A stretch of DNA of 64,000 nucleotides, from assembly GCF_014805625.2 (NCBI RefSeq), contig NW_023998414.1, positions 2,085,492-2,149,491 of the forward strand, read 5' to 3'. This document shows positions 11,871-24,268 of the stretch, piece by piece. The notes beneath the pieces were generated by a model. It was not told where the DNA came from, made no database searches, and was given only the letters and a program-made list of their open reading frames with translations. The stretch comes from Glossina fuscipes. Taxonomy: Eukaryota; Arthropoda; Insecta; Diptera; Glossinidae. A program made the translations under genes and the position numbers. The number at the start of each line of letters is the position of its first letter. Within the stretch, counting starts at the first letter, position 1.

Positions 11871-14295
11871 TGGACGCATCTATACAAAATTTCTTTTTGT
11901 CTTTAGCGCTCATAGTGTAGGGTGTAATTAGAGAAAAAAAAGGCAAATTTGTATTTACATTGAAAATTGAATCTCATTTATTAAGAGTAAGAGTGGTAAG
12001 GTAATATTTTTTATTTTTTTTTTTCTTTTTTGTAAGCGATGACGATGACGATGACGTTCGACCGCATAAAAGCGGGAAAATCCGATAAAAAGCCAAAAAT
12101 TCAAGATCATATTCTTATTAAACATAGGGATGAAATATGAAAAAAGCCATTATTTGCCAGAGATTTTGAGTTAATTTTCGTTTTTCGACGAGGACGTTAT
12201 GTGTCCACTGAGGTTGCATAAGAAAATCCACCAAAGAAAGTCAACGCTTAACGTGAAGCAGAATGTTTGAAGGTTCAAGTTAAACGCTGGCTTTTGTTTT
12301 CTTCGGGTATTTTTCTCCAAGCAAAATGGGCTTTTTTTTAAGAGTCTCTACTATTTTCCCAAAATCAATTAGTGAATCATGACATTTTTCAAATTAATTC
12401 TACAATAGGTAGGTATCGAGAACATTATTTAATGAAAATTTTTGTAACATATCAGAATTACCTTATGATAGATGGAAAGCTTGGTATATACCCTATACCC
12501 TATGGCTATAGCGTGTCATATATAGGTCAGGTTTCCATTTAATTATCGTTAAGATTTTTTATAAATACATTAGCAATAGACTTTTTATTAAATGCAGTTA
12601 ATTTCAATTAAATGGCTGCTTAAGTGCGAAAAACGCAACAAAAAAAAAAAGGAAAATAAATAAATAAATAAAAAAACAAATAAGTAAAATAATAATAATA
12701 GCAATAATAATGATAATAATAATGAATAAATAAAAGTAAACAGAAATTTTTTTTTTTGTTTTTTTTTTTTATCCACAGAAAATAAATAATAATATCATGA
12801 AAGAACACTTTAGTCATTCAACCAGACGTTTAAAATAAGTGTCACAGGCAGAGACATGCAAGCAGACATAGAATGAAACAAAATTGTTTACAAAATTTAT
12901 CCATAGAACGCAACATATCTCAGCATAGCTATGTTATAAGTGTGTGTGTGTGTGTGTCGGTGCATGACACAGTTGTTGTTATTGTTGTTGTAGTAGTACT
13001 AGTAGTATTAATGGCAGTGGCGGTAGTACCAGCATTGACGGAGCCGCACCTTGCAAAATATTTAACATATTCAGACGCGACATTAAAATCTTAACTACAA
13101 CAACAACAACAACAACGGCAACAACAACGGCAACAACATGCGTATAACTTATACTAGAAGTAGTAATAGCAAGAAACGGAAAATAAAATACAAAAAATAA
13201 GAAGAAAAAAAAAAAAAAAAAAAAATATTTTAAATTTATTTATTTTATCATAATATCTACAATTTAAGGCGAATCTTGGATACTTATTTGTATCATTGGA
13301 ACGAAATCTAATAGAAGTTGTAGATTTTTTACTATGACTATAAGCCTATAAAGGCTAAGAATTTTTAAGCATAAATATTCGAAATGTCATAATTTTTGAA
13401 AAGTTTTGTGTTCGACTTAATTTACCTATAGTTGAAATATTTGCTGAGCTGAATACGCCCCTTTCTTGAATTGTAAACAGTAGGTAGCACTAGTTGAGTT
13501 CAATTATTAACTTAATCCCTATTTTCCAGCGAATCTAACACTTTGTGAAAAACGATGAAGGGGTCCGATCGATCCCTCGATCGATTTCCGCGAAATCTCC
13601 GCTTTAATCTCCGCTTTTTATTTATTTTATTTTCAAAGTATTCCTGAGAAAAGATGTTTATAACCTATAGCCTAAGAATTATGTATATATTTGCCACACC
13701 TAACTGTGTAGTTGTTAGTTTCTTTTTTTTTCTCAATATTTCCCATAGAGGGACTCATGACCCATAAACTCATGACTGCTCATGATAGCAACTAAAATTT
13801 TTCTCTCCCTTTCATAAGCTATCTGATCAATATTGGTATATGTATATGTATATGTTTCAAACGGAATGAAAATATTAATATACCGATATAATTTTGTATT
13901 GACGCTTGTAATGCTCATAACATGCGCTTTTTAATGTATTTAAACTGCATTTAGTGTTTAGAGCAAATCGGTTAAAAGCAATACGAAATGAAACCATTCA
14001 CAAGCTTACAATGTAAATACAAAAAAAAAAAAAAAAATATTCAAAACAACATTGGTTTGCATATATTATAATACATAACATACATATATATATTGCTTGT
14101 GAATTATGTAAAGCCAAGTGTTGCTTTTATTTACTGGTTAAACATTTTGTACGCAAAACGAAAAACCAGATTAAACAAACTATGTCTAATATCTGCTTGC
14201 GTATATATATATATATATATGTGTGTGTATGTGTGTATGTACTTTTAATCTCAATGTTATCGTTGGCTTTCTGTTACGCTTTTGTTCTTGTTATT

Positions 14296-14327
<32 letters not shown>

Positions 14328-14899
14328 CCACTTCTATATAGTCAATGTTGTACACTTTGCACGTACTTTGTAACATAACATAACATGTCTTGGAATCAAT
14401 CATATAAAGGTGCATAAGTATATTTATCATAAGCATTCGCATAAGTATACCCTAAGCTATTGACCGATACCAGGAGTTGGAAAATTGAAAATGAATTTTA
14501 TAATTTGCATGTAAATGCATTGCAAATGTATTTGAGTTCATGGACATGCAATTTATGCATCAGGCTCGCTTAATAATAAACAATAAATAAAAAGAGATTT
14601 GAAAGTACTTTACCCAACAAAGTATTATTTATTCAATTTGCAAAATTCTCTCATAATATAAATTACAAATGACAAAACTTAAAAAAATGATCTTTATTTA
14701 CAAAAACAAAATGTAAATAAATAAGAAATAGGAAAATTATATTCGATAGTATTCCGCATTATCGCAATCAAATTTCATATTCTGCATTGTATTGGGTGGG
14801 CTTGGCCGTTTTTCTGCATGAACGTGCACAATTTTTATCGTTGCATACACTTTGCACTTTTATAAATACGTGTAATGAGAATGAAAAATAGGTCACATC
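11871..14899. other. Gene-free stretch with TTG/CAA blocks
   Basis: No supported gene. The stretch includes 'gatgac' units near 12040, an A/T-rich low-complexity block at 12635-12780, the TTG and CAA tracts at 12966-13136 (separate entry), poly-A at 13205-13225 and 14020-14038, (TA)n near 14201-14222 and poly-T at 14299-14327. Confidence 0.45.
12966..13136. repeat. Complementary TTG and CAA tracts about 100 bp apart
   Basis: An array of TTG/TAG units (12969-13010) is followed by CAA/CGG units (13097-13136). The two are complementary enough to pair as an imperfect stem. The sequence between them has no convincing coding content. Confidence 0.7.
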
Positions 14900-15060
14900 T
14901 TTATACCCTACGCCATTTAAGCTATATCATCATAACGGATGTATGTAGCCATCAGAAATATATAAGATAAACCTAATAAGGTTAAGTCTAATAAATGCTG
15001 AATTCTAGTTATAATATAAGCATGTCATTTGATCTGTCCGTCTCATGTTGATCCATGTGA
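14900..15060 (+). repeat. Degenerate dispersed-repeat copy
   Basis: A head-like 'tttataccctacgcc' is followed at the expected distance by 'aagcatgtcatttgatctgtccgtct'. This is the same order as head and core in the 35181-35910 copy, but heavily eroded. Confidence 0.35.
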
Positions 15061-15575
15061 AATTTTTACAATCATTCATCGTATGGATATCGTCCTCTTT
15101 TTAAAAGGAAATTCGTAATTTAAAAAATTTGGGCAGTGGCTTAAACCGGACAAAGAACATGCCTGCAATGGAATATAAGCTGAGAACACGTTTGCGTTCT
15201 TGGCCAACGCACCGCACCGCACCGCACCGTACCGCACATACAAGATAACAATTTTCACTTGTATTCCGCAAACATAGAAAAGACATCCTAATCAGCCCAC
15301 TCAGCATTATAGGAAATCTATGAAAATTTAGTTTTCTTCTCGTTTTTAGTGCTTTTTAGGATAACGATTATATGTGATGCCTTAGCATCGCATCGCTTAT
15401 AGGCGAATATAATTTTCTCTTTCTTATTTAATGACTTTTGCGAAAATCGATGAACAAAAAATGGGGGAACGGGAGAAATTTGGCTAGGGCAGCGCGACAT
15501 TTTTTAATATCTTTCTCGCATAAAAATAACAAAAAAAAAAAAAATCTTTAAATAGCAACAAGTTGTAATTTCTGG

Positions 15576-15612
<37 letters not shown>

Positions 15613-16009
15613 AATCAAATTAGTATTTACCAGCAGGAGGAACATTTTCAGCAACGGCATGCCTTGTTGTTTTCATATCAATTTTATCTAAATGCGTTGC
15701 TGCATAAGCAACACGATATTTTATCTTTTTGTCACTCCAACTTTCTAATCGTTAATCTGTTGTTGCAATTTTTGAAATCGTTTTGCTATAGAAAAGTGAT
15801 CCGGAACGTGATTTGTCTATCTTCCTTTTGTTGAATTTTATGATAAACTTGCTTATATAAAGTTAAAAAAAAAAGCTTTCGAACAACGAACAGATAATAA
15901 CCAACATAGTGCAGAAAGTGCTTCACTTTAAATCTAGTTACTTTGTAGGCGTATTAACGATCCAAAAATAAATGCTAACTTGTAAGTGTGATCTTGTTTT
16001 TTGTCTCTT
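15061..16009. other. Gene-free stretch
   Basis: Nothing recognisable as a gene. It includes a short (CACCG)n array at about 15208-15236 and poly-T at 15580-15608. Confidence 0.45.
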
Positions 16010-16100
16010 TGAAAATTTTACACAAAACCATAGGAAGGACGGACGGACGGATAAATATGCTTAAGTCGATATCTGCTTTCATGTTAATGAGACACGTACA
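16010..16100 (-). repeat. Dispersed-repeat core, minus orientation
   Basis: 'aaggacggacggacggat' followed by 'atgcttaagtcgat' is the reverse complement of the family core. Neither end of the element is evident. Confidence 0.5.
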
Positions 16101-16673
16101 TTGTTTATCAACTATTAAATGTGTTGAAAAATTTAAATAAAAATATCTTATATACATTCCAAGATCACTAAGTTAGTTACTTTTGCTTATCTTATAATAA
16201 AGGAAAGAACAAGGAAAATATATGTCGATCATCCACATCTCCAATATCACAATAGCAAGATCTAATGTAAAGAAGCAATTTGGAAGTTTGTTTCTTCGGT
16301 CACAAAATATTAAGAATGACGCGTGTCTTCCATAAACATCATTATAAGAGGGCGGATCAAAAACATGCATCCACATCGTCCGAATTTGGGGCGTTTTTTT
16401 TTCTTCCAAGAAAGATGAGATTAAAAAAATGTAAGAGAGGGAGAGAGAGAGAGAGGGAGTAAGCGTAGTCTGAAGGCTGTGTGCTGGATCGATGGAAGAG
16501 CTATCACCTTCACCGATCCAGCATTCACTACAGGTACGAGCATATACTAACCATAATTAAAGTATAGTTTACTGCACTAATGATAGAACCTGGATATGTT
16601 GATTTAATAGTCGCGACTTTTAACTGCTTGCTTAAATGGTAGGAAAGCGGATGGTATAAAACCGGGTGTGATC

Positions 16674-17245
16674 TGTGGTTGTGCTCGTCCGCAATATGGA
16701 GAAATTGAGAAAATCTCGATATTTTGATTGAATTTTGACTTTAGCTTAAGTTGGATTTAAATTTAATCGCAATTTGGATAAAATTTTGTCAGAATTTTGG
16801 TTAAGTCTTGGGCTAAGTCGGATCGAACTTTGACCTTGATTCATATTTAGACTGAAATTTGTCTTGAATTTTTGATTTTAACTTAAATTTAGACTAATTT
16901 TGACTGGGTTTTAACTCTGAGTTTGGACTTGTAGGGATATAATATAATATAAGGACTTTTCAAATTTGGCTTAATTTCGATGAATTTTCGACTTTAGCTT
17001 AAATTTAGATTATGTTAACTGGATTTGTAAGGATATCAAATACAATGTAAGTAGTTTTCAAATTCAGTGTAAATTTGAGTCAAGATCGAAATTCGATTCG
17101 ACTTAGTTCAAAACTCGGCCAATATTCGGGCAAAATTTAGCTAAATTGCAGTTAAGCATAAGTCCAGCATAAATTCAAGTCAAAGTTCAATCAAAATTTC
17201 AAAGTTGTTTCAGTTTCTTCCATATTGCGGACGAGCACAACCACA
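16674..17245. mobile_element. Foldback-like element with long inverted repeats
   Basis: Two perfect 27-base inverted repeats, at 16674-16700 and 17219-17245, bound a 572-base unit; they begin 'tgtggttgtgctcgtccgca'. Similarity between the arms continues inward for roughly 200 bases or more: 'attttgattgaa', 'gcaattt', 'ctaagtcg-atcgaa' and 'ctgaaattt/ctgaattt' recur in mirrored order. The arms and centre are built from degenerate units of about 20 bases resembling 'tttgactttagcttaaattta'. The centre also has a direct repeat of about 60 bases ('ggacttgtagggatat' against 'ggatttgtaaggatat'). There is no coding capacity. The structure resembles foldback or long-TIR non-autonomous DNA transposons, but I could not place it in a family and saw no clear target-site duplication. 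Confidence 0.75.
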
Positions 17246-17847
17246 AGTCAAATCCAGCTTGTAACCGAATCGTTTTTAATCGATCAAAAAAATGCCGTCA
17301 GCATTTTTGAGAACTAGAGAACCAGATTAGGAAATAATTTATTGTGGGTATTCAAAGGGCTTTTCATATGAATAAAAGTCGCTACAAAAATTTTGAAACA
17401 TTACATACATGATAACCGTGTTTTTGAGAAACGAAAATTGAAAATGAAATTAACATGACGCATAATATGTCGAAAGGGGTAAAACATTTGACATTTGATA
17501 TAAATGTCGAATAACAATTTTCTTGTACGTAATGATAAGTTAGCAAAATACTAAATCATATCGCTGCAAACGGATTTCTCACTTCAATAAATCGAAATTG
17601 TGAAATTTTTTTTTGCCCATTTTAAGATACCTCAGTGTATATATATATATATATGTTACACTGTATAATATTCGATACAAGTCCATATCTACATAATTAC
17701 AGTAAAAATGCACTTCTACAAGAAGTCAAACGAGAGAAGAAGAAAAAAAGCAGACAGTTTGATATGGAGCATAAATTTCTCACGATCAAGTGAAATAAAA
17801 GCAAAATGACGAAAAGCAACAAACAACAACAAGAACACGCAGTACAT

Positions 17848-17887
17848 AGCACACAGCACACAGCACACAGCACACAGCACACAGCAT
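17848..17887. repeat. (ACACAGC)n heptamer array
   Basis: Five near-perfect seven-base units. Confidence 0.9.
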
Positions 17888-18050
17888 AACGGAAATGACC
17901 ACTATAGAGGAATGAGGAATTTCAATAAAAAAATAAAAATAAAAGAAAAAGAATAAAAATAAAAATAATAAAAAAAAGCAAATATAAGAGAAAAGCTCGA
18001 CACAATGAGGCATTTCATAAAGTAAAAGCTACAGCTACGGCTGCAGCAAT

Positions 18051-18091
<41 letters not shown>
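18051..18091. repeat. (AAGC)n microsatellite
   Basis: About ten tetranucleotide units. Confidence 0.95.
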
Positions 18092-18851
18092 TAAGAACAA
18101 AAACATACACGAACAAAACAATGGAAAAGTATATAAAATATTTGTAACTCACCAAATCAACATTCCAAGGGCAGAAAATGAACTTAAAGAATGAATATAT
18201 AGCATAACGGATACGCTTTATAAGCACAATAGTCGGTTAATGCTTACGTATAAGTATCTGCGTGTAAGAGACCATTTATCTGTTTGTCTCAATTCGAAGT
18301 AAATAAAATTACTGTTCACCATAATAAGCCAAAAAGGGTAATAAATATTTATTAATTTTATGCAAAATTATGTATATGTAGGTAGAGGTAATTCTCGTAT
18401 AGTTAAAAAGTACAGTTAACAATTACTTGAAATATTAAGCTGGTTTTGCTTACACTTTTGTCAACTTTTACTGCAACTAAGCAAAGGTTGTTGCAGTTGA
18501 TATTCCTTTAACTAATGAAATTAATAATAAATGCAAGATACATTTACATATAGAAAGGAAACAAAAATAAATAAATAAATAAATAAATAAATGAACATGA
18601 TATTATATATATGTATAAAAGTATTATATACTAAGGCATATAAAGTCTACTACGAAATTGAAATAAGAGTAATAAGTGATAAGTGCTTGGATTCTCAATA
18701 CCCACTCCTTTAATATAAGTACAAGTTTGACATCTCTTGTTAATAACGAGCGTGCCGAGATCACTTTGAACCAAGTTACGCGACTCTCGTCTTTACTTAT
18801 TCCAAAATTTTAAATGGTTTGATACAAATATAATAATCTTTTTACACTAAC

Positions 18852-19060
18852 AATATTATTATCATTATCATTATTATAATAATCATTATTATCATTATTA
18901 TTATTATTATTATTATGATTATTATTATTATTATTATTATTAATTATAATTAATTTATGCAAAAAAGTATATTCTAAGACTAAAGGCTTAAAGCGCTAGC
19001 ATCTACGGCTATCATCGGCATCACAATTTAAATGTTAGCCGATATCATTTGCCCTCTGGA
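18852..19060 (-). mobile_element. tRNA-derived SINE, 3' part and (ATT)n tail (copy 2)
   Basis: Read on the minus strand, 'gatagccgtagatgctagcg' followed by 'ctttaagcctttagtcttag' matches the SINE copy at 22782-22986 ('gatagccttagatgctagtg', 'ctttaagagtttagtcttag'). In both copies this block leads into a long (AAT)n tail; here the tail lies at 18852-18955 on the plus strand as (ATT)n. The tRNA-like head is not clearly preserved. The shared body plus tail in opposite orientation shows a retroposed family rather than a local duplication. Confidence 0.65.
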
Positions 19061-22000
19061 TCATTTAGGTCTGGTCATTTAGGCTTGTAAGCTATTGATT
19101 ACAATTTTCTTTTAGCTATAAACGAGCGTCTCTTCGATCGGTTTATATTCCTTTCAATCTAATCTGTCCTCTAAGAATTTACTCACAGAGTGAGAGTTTC
19201 ATTAATAGACGCGACCCGAATAGATGGAAAAGACAAACTATGACTATAACGTATATTGATCGGTCTATCAATCCAAATCGATCAATCTTTAGTGATTCCT
19301 CTTCTTATGGCAATAATTGTAAGGACCTATGCTTAGTTGTCGATTAGTTAGTATTCACTATCTACTGTAGGTAATCATATGTTAACGTTTTTATACCAAA
19401 TTCCGGTAGGCATAAAACTAGGTACTAGTGTACAACAATAAGTTGTTATTGCTTTTATGAAACACAAAAACAGAGCTCTTATGAGAAACAAGAACAGATC
19501 TACAATAAAGAAATGTTGCACAAGTCTATCACTGGTTGTATACTTTTCTCGTCCTTTAGGCAAATCATGGATCTCCCTCTTCCTCTGGAAGAACCGAGGG
19601 AAGCAAAACATTTATCGACTAATTTTTCGACTTTTCCATAATTATCGAGCTATTGTTCAGAAAGCACGTACGGATGCTCAGTGGATAAGGCAACATAAGT
19701 TAGCCCAACTTATCTTCGAATTGATATTTCTTTGTTGTTTGGTGTCTTGTGGCGAGGAAAGGCTATCTTGCCACACCTAGCGGTCAAATTCGGCTACTTT
19801 TCGAGCAATGCATAGTTGAAATTCTTTGGCAATAACTGCGTATTCACAGTTTGATTGGGTTTTAGCAGTTAATAGCATATCAACTCGTTCCGCTTAGACA
19901 TGGTGTCTTGCCTCTTTTGCCAAAGGTGGTTAATTGTCGACATAAACCGATCTCCGTACCGAACTTATTATCTTTTACCCTTTGGATGTTTGGTCTGCGA
20001 TGATGCAATGCGAAATTCCCATTTGTCCCGCCTTAGAAGTAGCTTTTTACTCGTCACGTCCACTGCTCTGCTCTCATTCCATTTGATTCGAATCAAGAAT
20101 GCATACACTTTATGGGATCCCTGAAGGACTAAAAACGGCATTTTATTAGATCGAATCCTTCAGAATCATTTTCTAAATATTTCCGTATTCATCCTTCAGA
20201 TCTCAATTTTTGAGATTTTTTGAGGAAATTTTGAAAAAATTGAAGCGCCATGGATGAGATCGGAGTACTTTTGCAGTCTTAATATGTGTTTTTTGAAGAT
20301 GTCGCTGTATAAAAAAATTTTGTAATTTTGAAAATTTTTCAACAAAAATCATCATAAACGAACCTCACGTAGGCACTTACGATCAAATTAGACGGCTATG
20401 TCAATCCCCGTCCATACAATTATTATTATGAGAAGCAAAACGTTATAAAGCAAAACATTCTAATTTTTAATATTTTCCGATCTGAATTGGTCTATAGCAA
20501 CACAGATGATATAAAAATTATGTGTGCCAAATATAAACTACCTAGGTCCTGTTTTTAAACCGTAGGCCGCATAAAGGCCTAATTTTGAATATTTTATAAA
20601 GATAATAGATGAAGAGTAATAAAGACTTTACGAAGAAAAATAAATTAAAATCCGCAGTTTTTTGTCTGGCTATGGATGCTGTAGATATATAGAGCCGAGG
20701 CACACGACAGCTTATTAGGAAAACCATTGTCACGACAGTGACAATTCTGATGAAGCATTCACCGTTTTATACGCTTTCCAGTGTACCGACTAAGATCAAT
20801 AATGTCATCAAAATTACAGACGTATCGTGGTGGATGTTGCAATTTTCGATATCGTATGTTAACTGTCAAATGGCTGACCTCAGCATTTGCGGTAGATACT
20901 GCTTTCTTAGTGAAACTGAATGAAATCTAAGATAAGAATTTATATTTACAACAAAATGTTAATGGACAACGACTAAGGAATTCTCTCGTTAATTACGATA
21001 AATTTCTATCGTAAGGTGTTCAGCCGGTGTCGGATAGAAAGAAATAATATATGACGTAAAGAAAGCGTCATGTATGGGATCGCGTAAATGTACACATCTA
21101 AATAAGAAATATATGCGAAAATCTTTTCCGCGGATTATAGTATAGATATATATATATATACAAAATTTCAATGTAATCAAAAAGCAATTCATGGCCTGTG
21201 AATCGCTTGCGGCGGTTAACTGAATTATGCGTAATTTTTCGTTTACAAAATGACAACATTTTAAATTAAACTATATAGAGCATGGTATTTGACTCTTTCT
21301 CCAAGCATTTAACGATGCGTAATGAATTGCTTTAATGGCAAAAATGTCTGGCATCTTGTCAACGAATAAATTTATTAAAATGCGAATCATATCAGAAATA
21401 ATTAAATTTGGAAAAAAAAAAAAAAGAAATAAATAGGGGGGAAAAAAAAAAAAGCGAAAATTAGTTGGACCGACATAAGATATTGATTTTTCGCGATACA
21501 TTTACATATATAATATCTTATATACAATAATACAAGAAGGTAAGTAGTAAATACAGTGTAGTGATGAGTCAAATGAAACCGAGATTTTATATACGTTGAA
21601 TATTGCGCGTATTAATTGTGTCCAACCGTTCGTGATGCATCGATGAACAGTGTGTCCGAATTGGACATATAAAAAAGTTGAATGGTTGGACGGACTTCCA
21701 TTCCTCTTTATTACTTGGAGCTTGAAATTTGTTCTATTGACCCTGGCCTAAGGGTCTACACATGTGCATTTTGAAAAGAGCAATGAATATTTGCTTATGA
21801 AGATTTGCTCAAAACCAATATAACTATCGAGCTTCATGTTCAAAAGAAAAACAAATAAGAAAATTATGTTCGGCGCGTCCCGAATTTCGGATATCCACTA
21901 CTATGTTTCTCGCATTCTACTCTCCAAGTTCTTCTATTTGATTATCTATATGGCTGGGGTATTATTAAGAGTTAAAGGTAACTGCGGTGTCTATCGTATG

Positions 22001-22194
22001 CATTTTAAAATGCATCCATTTTAACGGAGATCATATATCTTCATTTGAATAGTGTCCAAAAAATGGTCTTAAACGTTTTGCCTTTGTTTGCCTTATGATA
22101 AATAAACGTTAAATCTAAAAAAAGTGAAAAAAAAAAAAAACAAAATTTAATCAGTTGTAACTTTGTGTGTTTTCCATTTGTGCGCGACTGTGCA
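19061..22194. other. Gene-free stretch
   Basis: No recognisable gene. A weak minus-strand head of the dispersed repeat may lie at 20090-20125 ('cataaagtgtatgcattctt' read on the minus strand). Eroded pieces of the same family may lie near 21640-21830. The open frames at 19457-19780 and 19900-20124 have no motif I recognise. Confidence 0.4.
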
Positions 22195-22545
22195 GGACTG
22201 GCGTAGTTGTTCGTAAAGTAAATGTGGAAAATTTCTGCAGCCCCCTAACCCCGAGTAACAAGCAAAAACTTGTTTTCAAAAAAACAAAACCGAGTTGCGT
22301 TGAGTTTATGCTCCACTGCGTGCTTTTGCTCCGATCAATTGGAGATATCTTCAATACCAACCTACGTGCAGCAACTTCCAATGTTTCCACGAAATTTGCA
22401 GTTAATATCTTCATTATTGCGAGCAGAGGAGTGGAGGAAGAACACATATCACACCGGCGGACAGACGGACAGACATGGCTAAATCAAGTCAGGATTACAT
22501 TCATTCTGATCAAGAATATATATACTTTATAGCGTCTATGAAGCT
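22195..22545 (-). repeat. Dispersed-repeat copy, minus orientation
   Basis: In reverse it contains the family core: 'gcggacagacggacagacat', then 'ggctaaatcaa' and 'tctgatcaagaatatatata'. Its upstream part ('gttgagtttatgctccactg', 'ctccgatcaattggaga', 'caataccaacct') is nearly the same as 31615-31880. The 121-codon open frame over 22167-22532 is a translation of this repeat and is not a gene. Confidence 0.8.
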
Positions 22546-22781
22546 TGCTTTTGGATGCTACAAAACAAAATGCATATATTCCCCATTTGATAAGATTAAC
22601 GAACATAGATGGCCTGCTTAACCTGAGAAATTCCAAAACATGAAAATTGCCAGAAACTACTTGACAAATATGTGGGAAATTTGATAATTGAGATCTCTTT
22701 CTCTCTTACCAATAAATAACTAAATAAAATAACAATTCCGTTACTAAAAACCAAAAAGAAATCAACAATTTAAATAAACTT

Positions 22782-22937
22782 ATCCGCCTGAGTAGCCGAA
22801 GGCGAGGAATTTCGACTAGCAAGTCAATGGTCGTGAGTTCGAATCTCCTCAAATGCGGTAGAGTTTTTAATAAAAGCCGATAGCCTTAGATGCTAGTGCT
22901 TTAAGAGTTTAGTCTTAGAATTTATTTCTCTGGCGAA

Positions 22938-22986
<49 letters not shown>
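22782..22986 (+). mobile_element. tRNA-derived SINE with (AAT)n tail (copy 1)
   Basis: This is the best copy of a short retroposon. Its head has an A-box-like 'tagccgaaggcg' and, about 45 bases on, a good B box 'gagttcgaatctc', the two internal RNA polymerase III promoter elements of a tRNA gene. A body of about 75 bases follows ('gccgatagccttagatgcta', 'tttagtcttagaa'), then an (AAT)n tail at 22939-22986. The head cannot fold into a good cloverleaf and continues into non-tRNA sequence, so it is not a functional tRNA gene. Related copies lie at 18852-19060, 50225-50365 and 1003-1085. No protein is encoded; SINEs of this type are moved by a partner LINE. Confidence 0.7.
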
Positions 22987-23402
22987 GTTAATATTTTTGA
23001 AATTTTATGATGCCTTTGTTTACTTGGCTATTGTCTTCTCCCCCTTGCCGAGATGATAGCATAAATGTTTCGTTGTAAATGAAACGATCGAGAAGGCTGC
23101 CCTGCCTGACTTGATACGAAAACAATTGAAAAAGCGCTTGTATCGCTTGGCGTTTCGTAACGCTTGATAGCTCGATAATCGATGATCATTAATTGACTCC
23201 TAGTTTTACTTCAATACATAACGAACTCTGTACAGATTGCGAATTCAGTTAAGTTGGTTTTCAATATTCGTCACTTTAAAGCGAAAATAATTTTGATATT
23301 TATGAAAATCATATTAAATATCAATTAAATGATTATCTTCTTAGCGGCTTAATCGTTTAAATTAAATGAATTTTCAATCAACAAATGTTATATCTATATA
23401 CA

Positions 23403-23433
<31 letters not shown>

Positions 23434-23509
23434 CAAAAGCTTAATAGATGTCAAACAAACAAACAAATTTATTATTATAAAATATCTACTTTAGAGAATA
23501 ATTATTTCA
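22987..23509. other. Gene-free stretch
   Basis: AT-rich sequence with (TA)n at 23406-23434. No gene is seen. Confidence 0.5.
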
Positions 23510-23592
23510 TGTTAATTGCCTTCTTCTCATCTCTTACAGGTATGTATTTATCGCAGAAATATTCACATCTAATGCATATCCTAGCTTTTGGG
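23510..23592 (+). promoter_or_regulatory. Candidate recursive splice site plus 53-nt exon
   Basis: A branch-like 'gttaat' and a pyrimidine-rich tract ('tgccttcttctcatctctta') lead to CAG at 23537-23539. The next bases are GTATGT, a donor, so acceptor and donor are juxtaposed with no exon between them. This is the architecture of ratchet (recursive) splice sites known from very long Drosophila introns. A second donor, GTAAGT, begins at 23593. If it were used, a 53-nt exon (23540-23592) would be included; two of its three frames are open. The host gene would be on the plus strand. This is motif evidence only. Confidence 0.35.
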
Positions 23593-23673
23593 GTAAGTTT
23601 TGAAATTATGCTAAACTGAAAGATAAATAAGAACATAACATCTGGCCTATGCCTTACTGTTTTGTTCTATTCT

Positions 23674-23711
23674 CGCAGGCAGGCAGGTAGGCAGGCAGGC
23701 AGGCAGGCAGA
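23674..23711. repeat. (GGCA)n microsatellite
   Basis: About nine tetranucleotide units with one 'ggta' variant. Confidence 0.95.
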
Positions 23712-24268
23712 CGTGACGAATCAATTGTCACTTATCCTTACTTGTACAAGTTATTTGTAATTTTTGTGAATTCGGTAAAGTAAATCAATCAATCAGTCGA
23801 TGAAGAGAATAAATGTATCAGTCGGTTTTAAAATCGCTTGACATGTTTTTTTTGTTTTTTTTTTTTTTTTTTTTTTTTGCATGAAATGCAACGCAATTTT
23901 TAGTGGGCTCGTGAGGAAAAATGATAAGCATTTAAGCTGAGCTGACTTATTGATAGCTAATCACGCATCGTATTTAAGCTGCTTAGGAATATGAACTTCA
24001 TTTCGTTCACTTAATAGCCATTAAACTTGAAAGAGACAGTAGTAGTTTTCACAATTCATTAAAATTTTTTCATGAAAATTCAATTATTGCTTATATAGCT
24101 TAGCTCATGTCTCTCTCTCTCTCATTCTCAATCAATCAAAATGCGTAAAAAAATATTTTTGTCTAAACGATAAACATTGTGACATAAGTGTCATATGAAA
24201 CAATTTTGCTTCACTTAACATGGAAAACTGAAAGATCGCGAAGAAAAACATGATGTGCGTCATGATGA

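Larger units (their letters stand above)
17246..18851. other. Gene-free stretch with short tandem arrays
   Basis: No gene seen. It contains (TA)n at 17637-17654, (ACACAGC)n at 17848-17887, (AAGC)n at 18051-18091 and (AAAT)n at 18566-18593. Open frames on the minus strand here are translations of these arrays. Confidence 0.5.

Noticed and set aside
13556..13600. 'gatcgatccctcgatcgat' palindrome
   Set aside because: A short inverted repeat with no partner or gene context; not enough to call a site.
20720..20745. Short inverted repeat 'attgtcac-gaca-gtgacaat'
   Set aside because: An eight-base arm in AT-rich DNA is expected by chance at this scale; no terminator or operator role makes sense in a fly genome.
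22167..22532. 121-codon plus-strand frame
   Set aside because: It lies on a minus-oriented dispersed-repeat copy whose close relative at 31591-31880 has a different, shorter frame, so it is a shadow of the repeat.
22782..22860. Possible functional tRNA gene
   Set aside because: Only the A and B boxes fit. The stems do not pair well and the sequence continues into a shared body and (AAT)n tail, so it is a SINE head.
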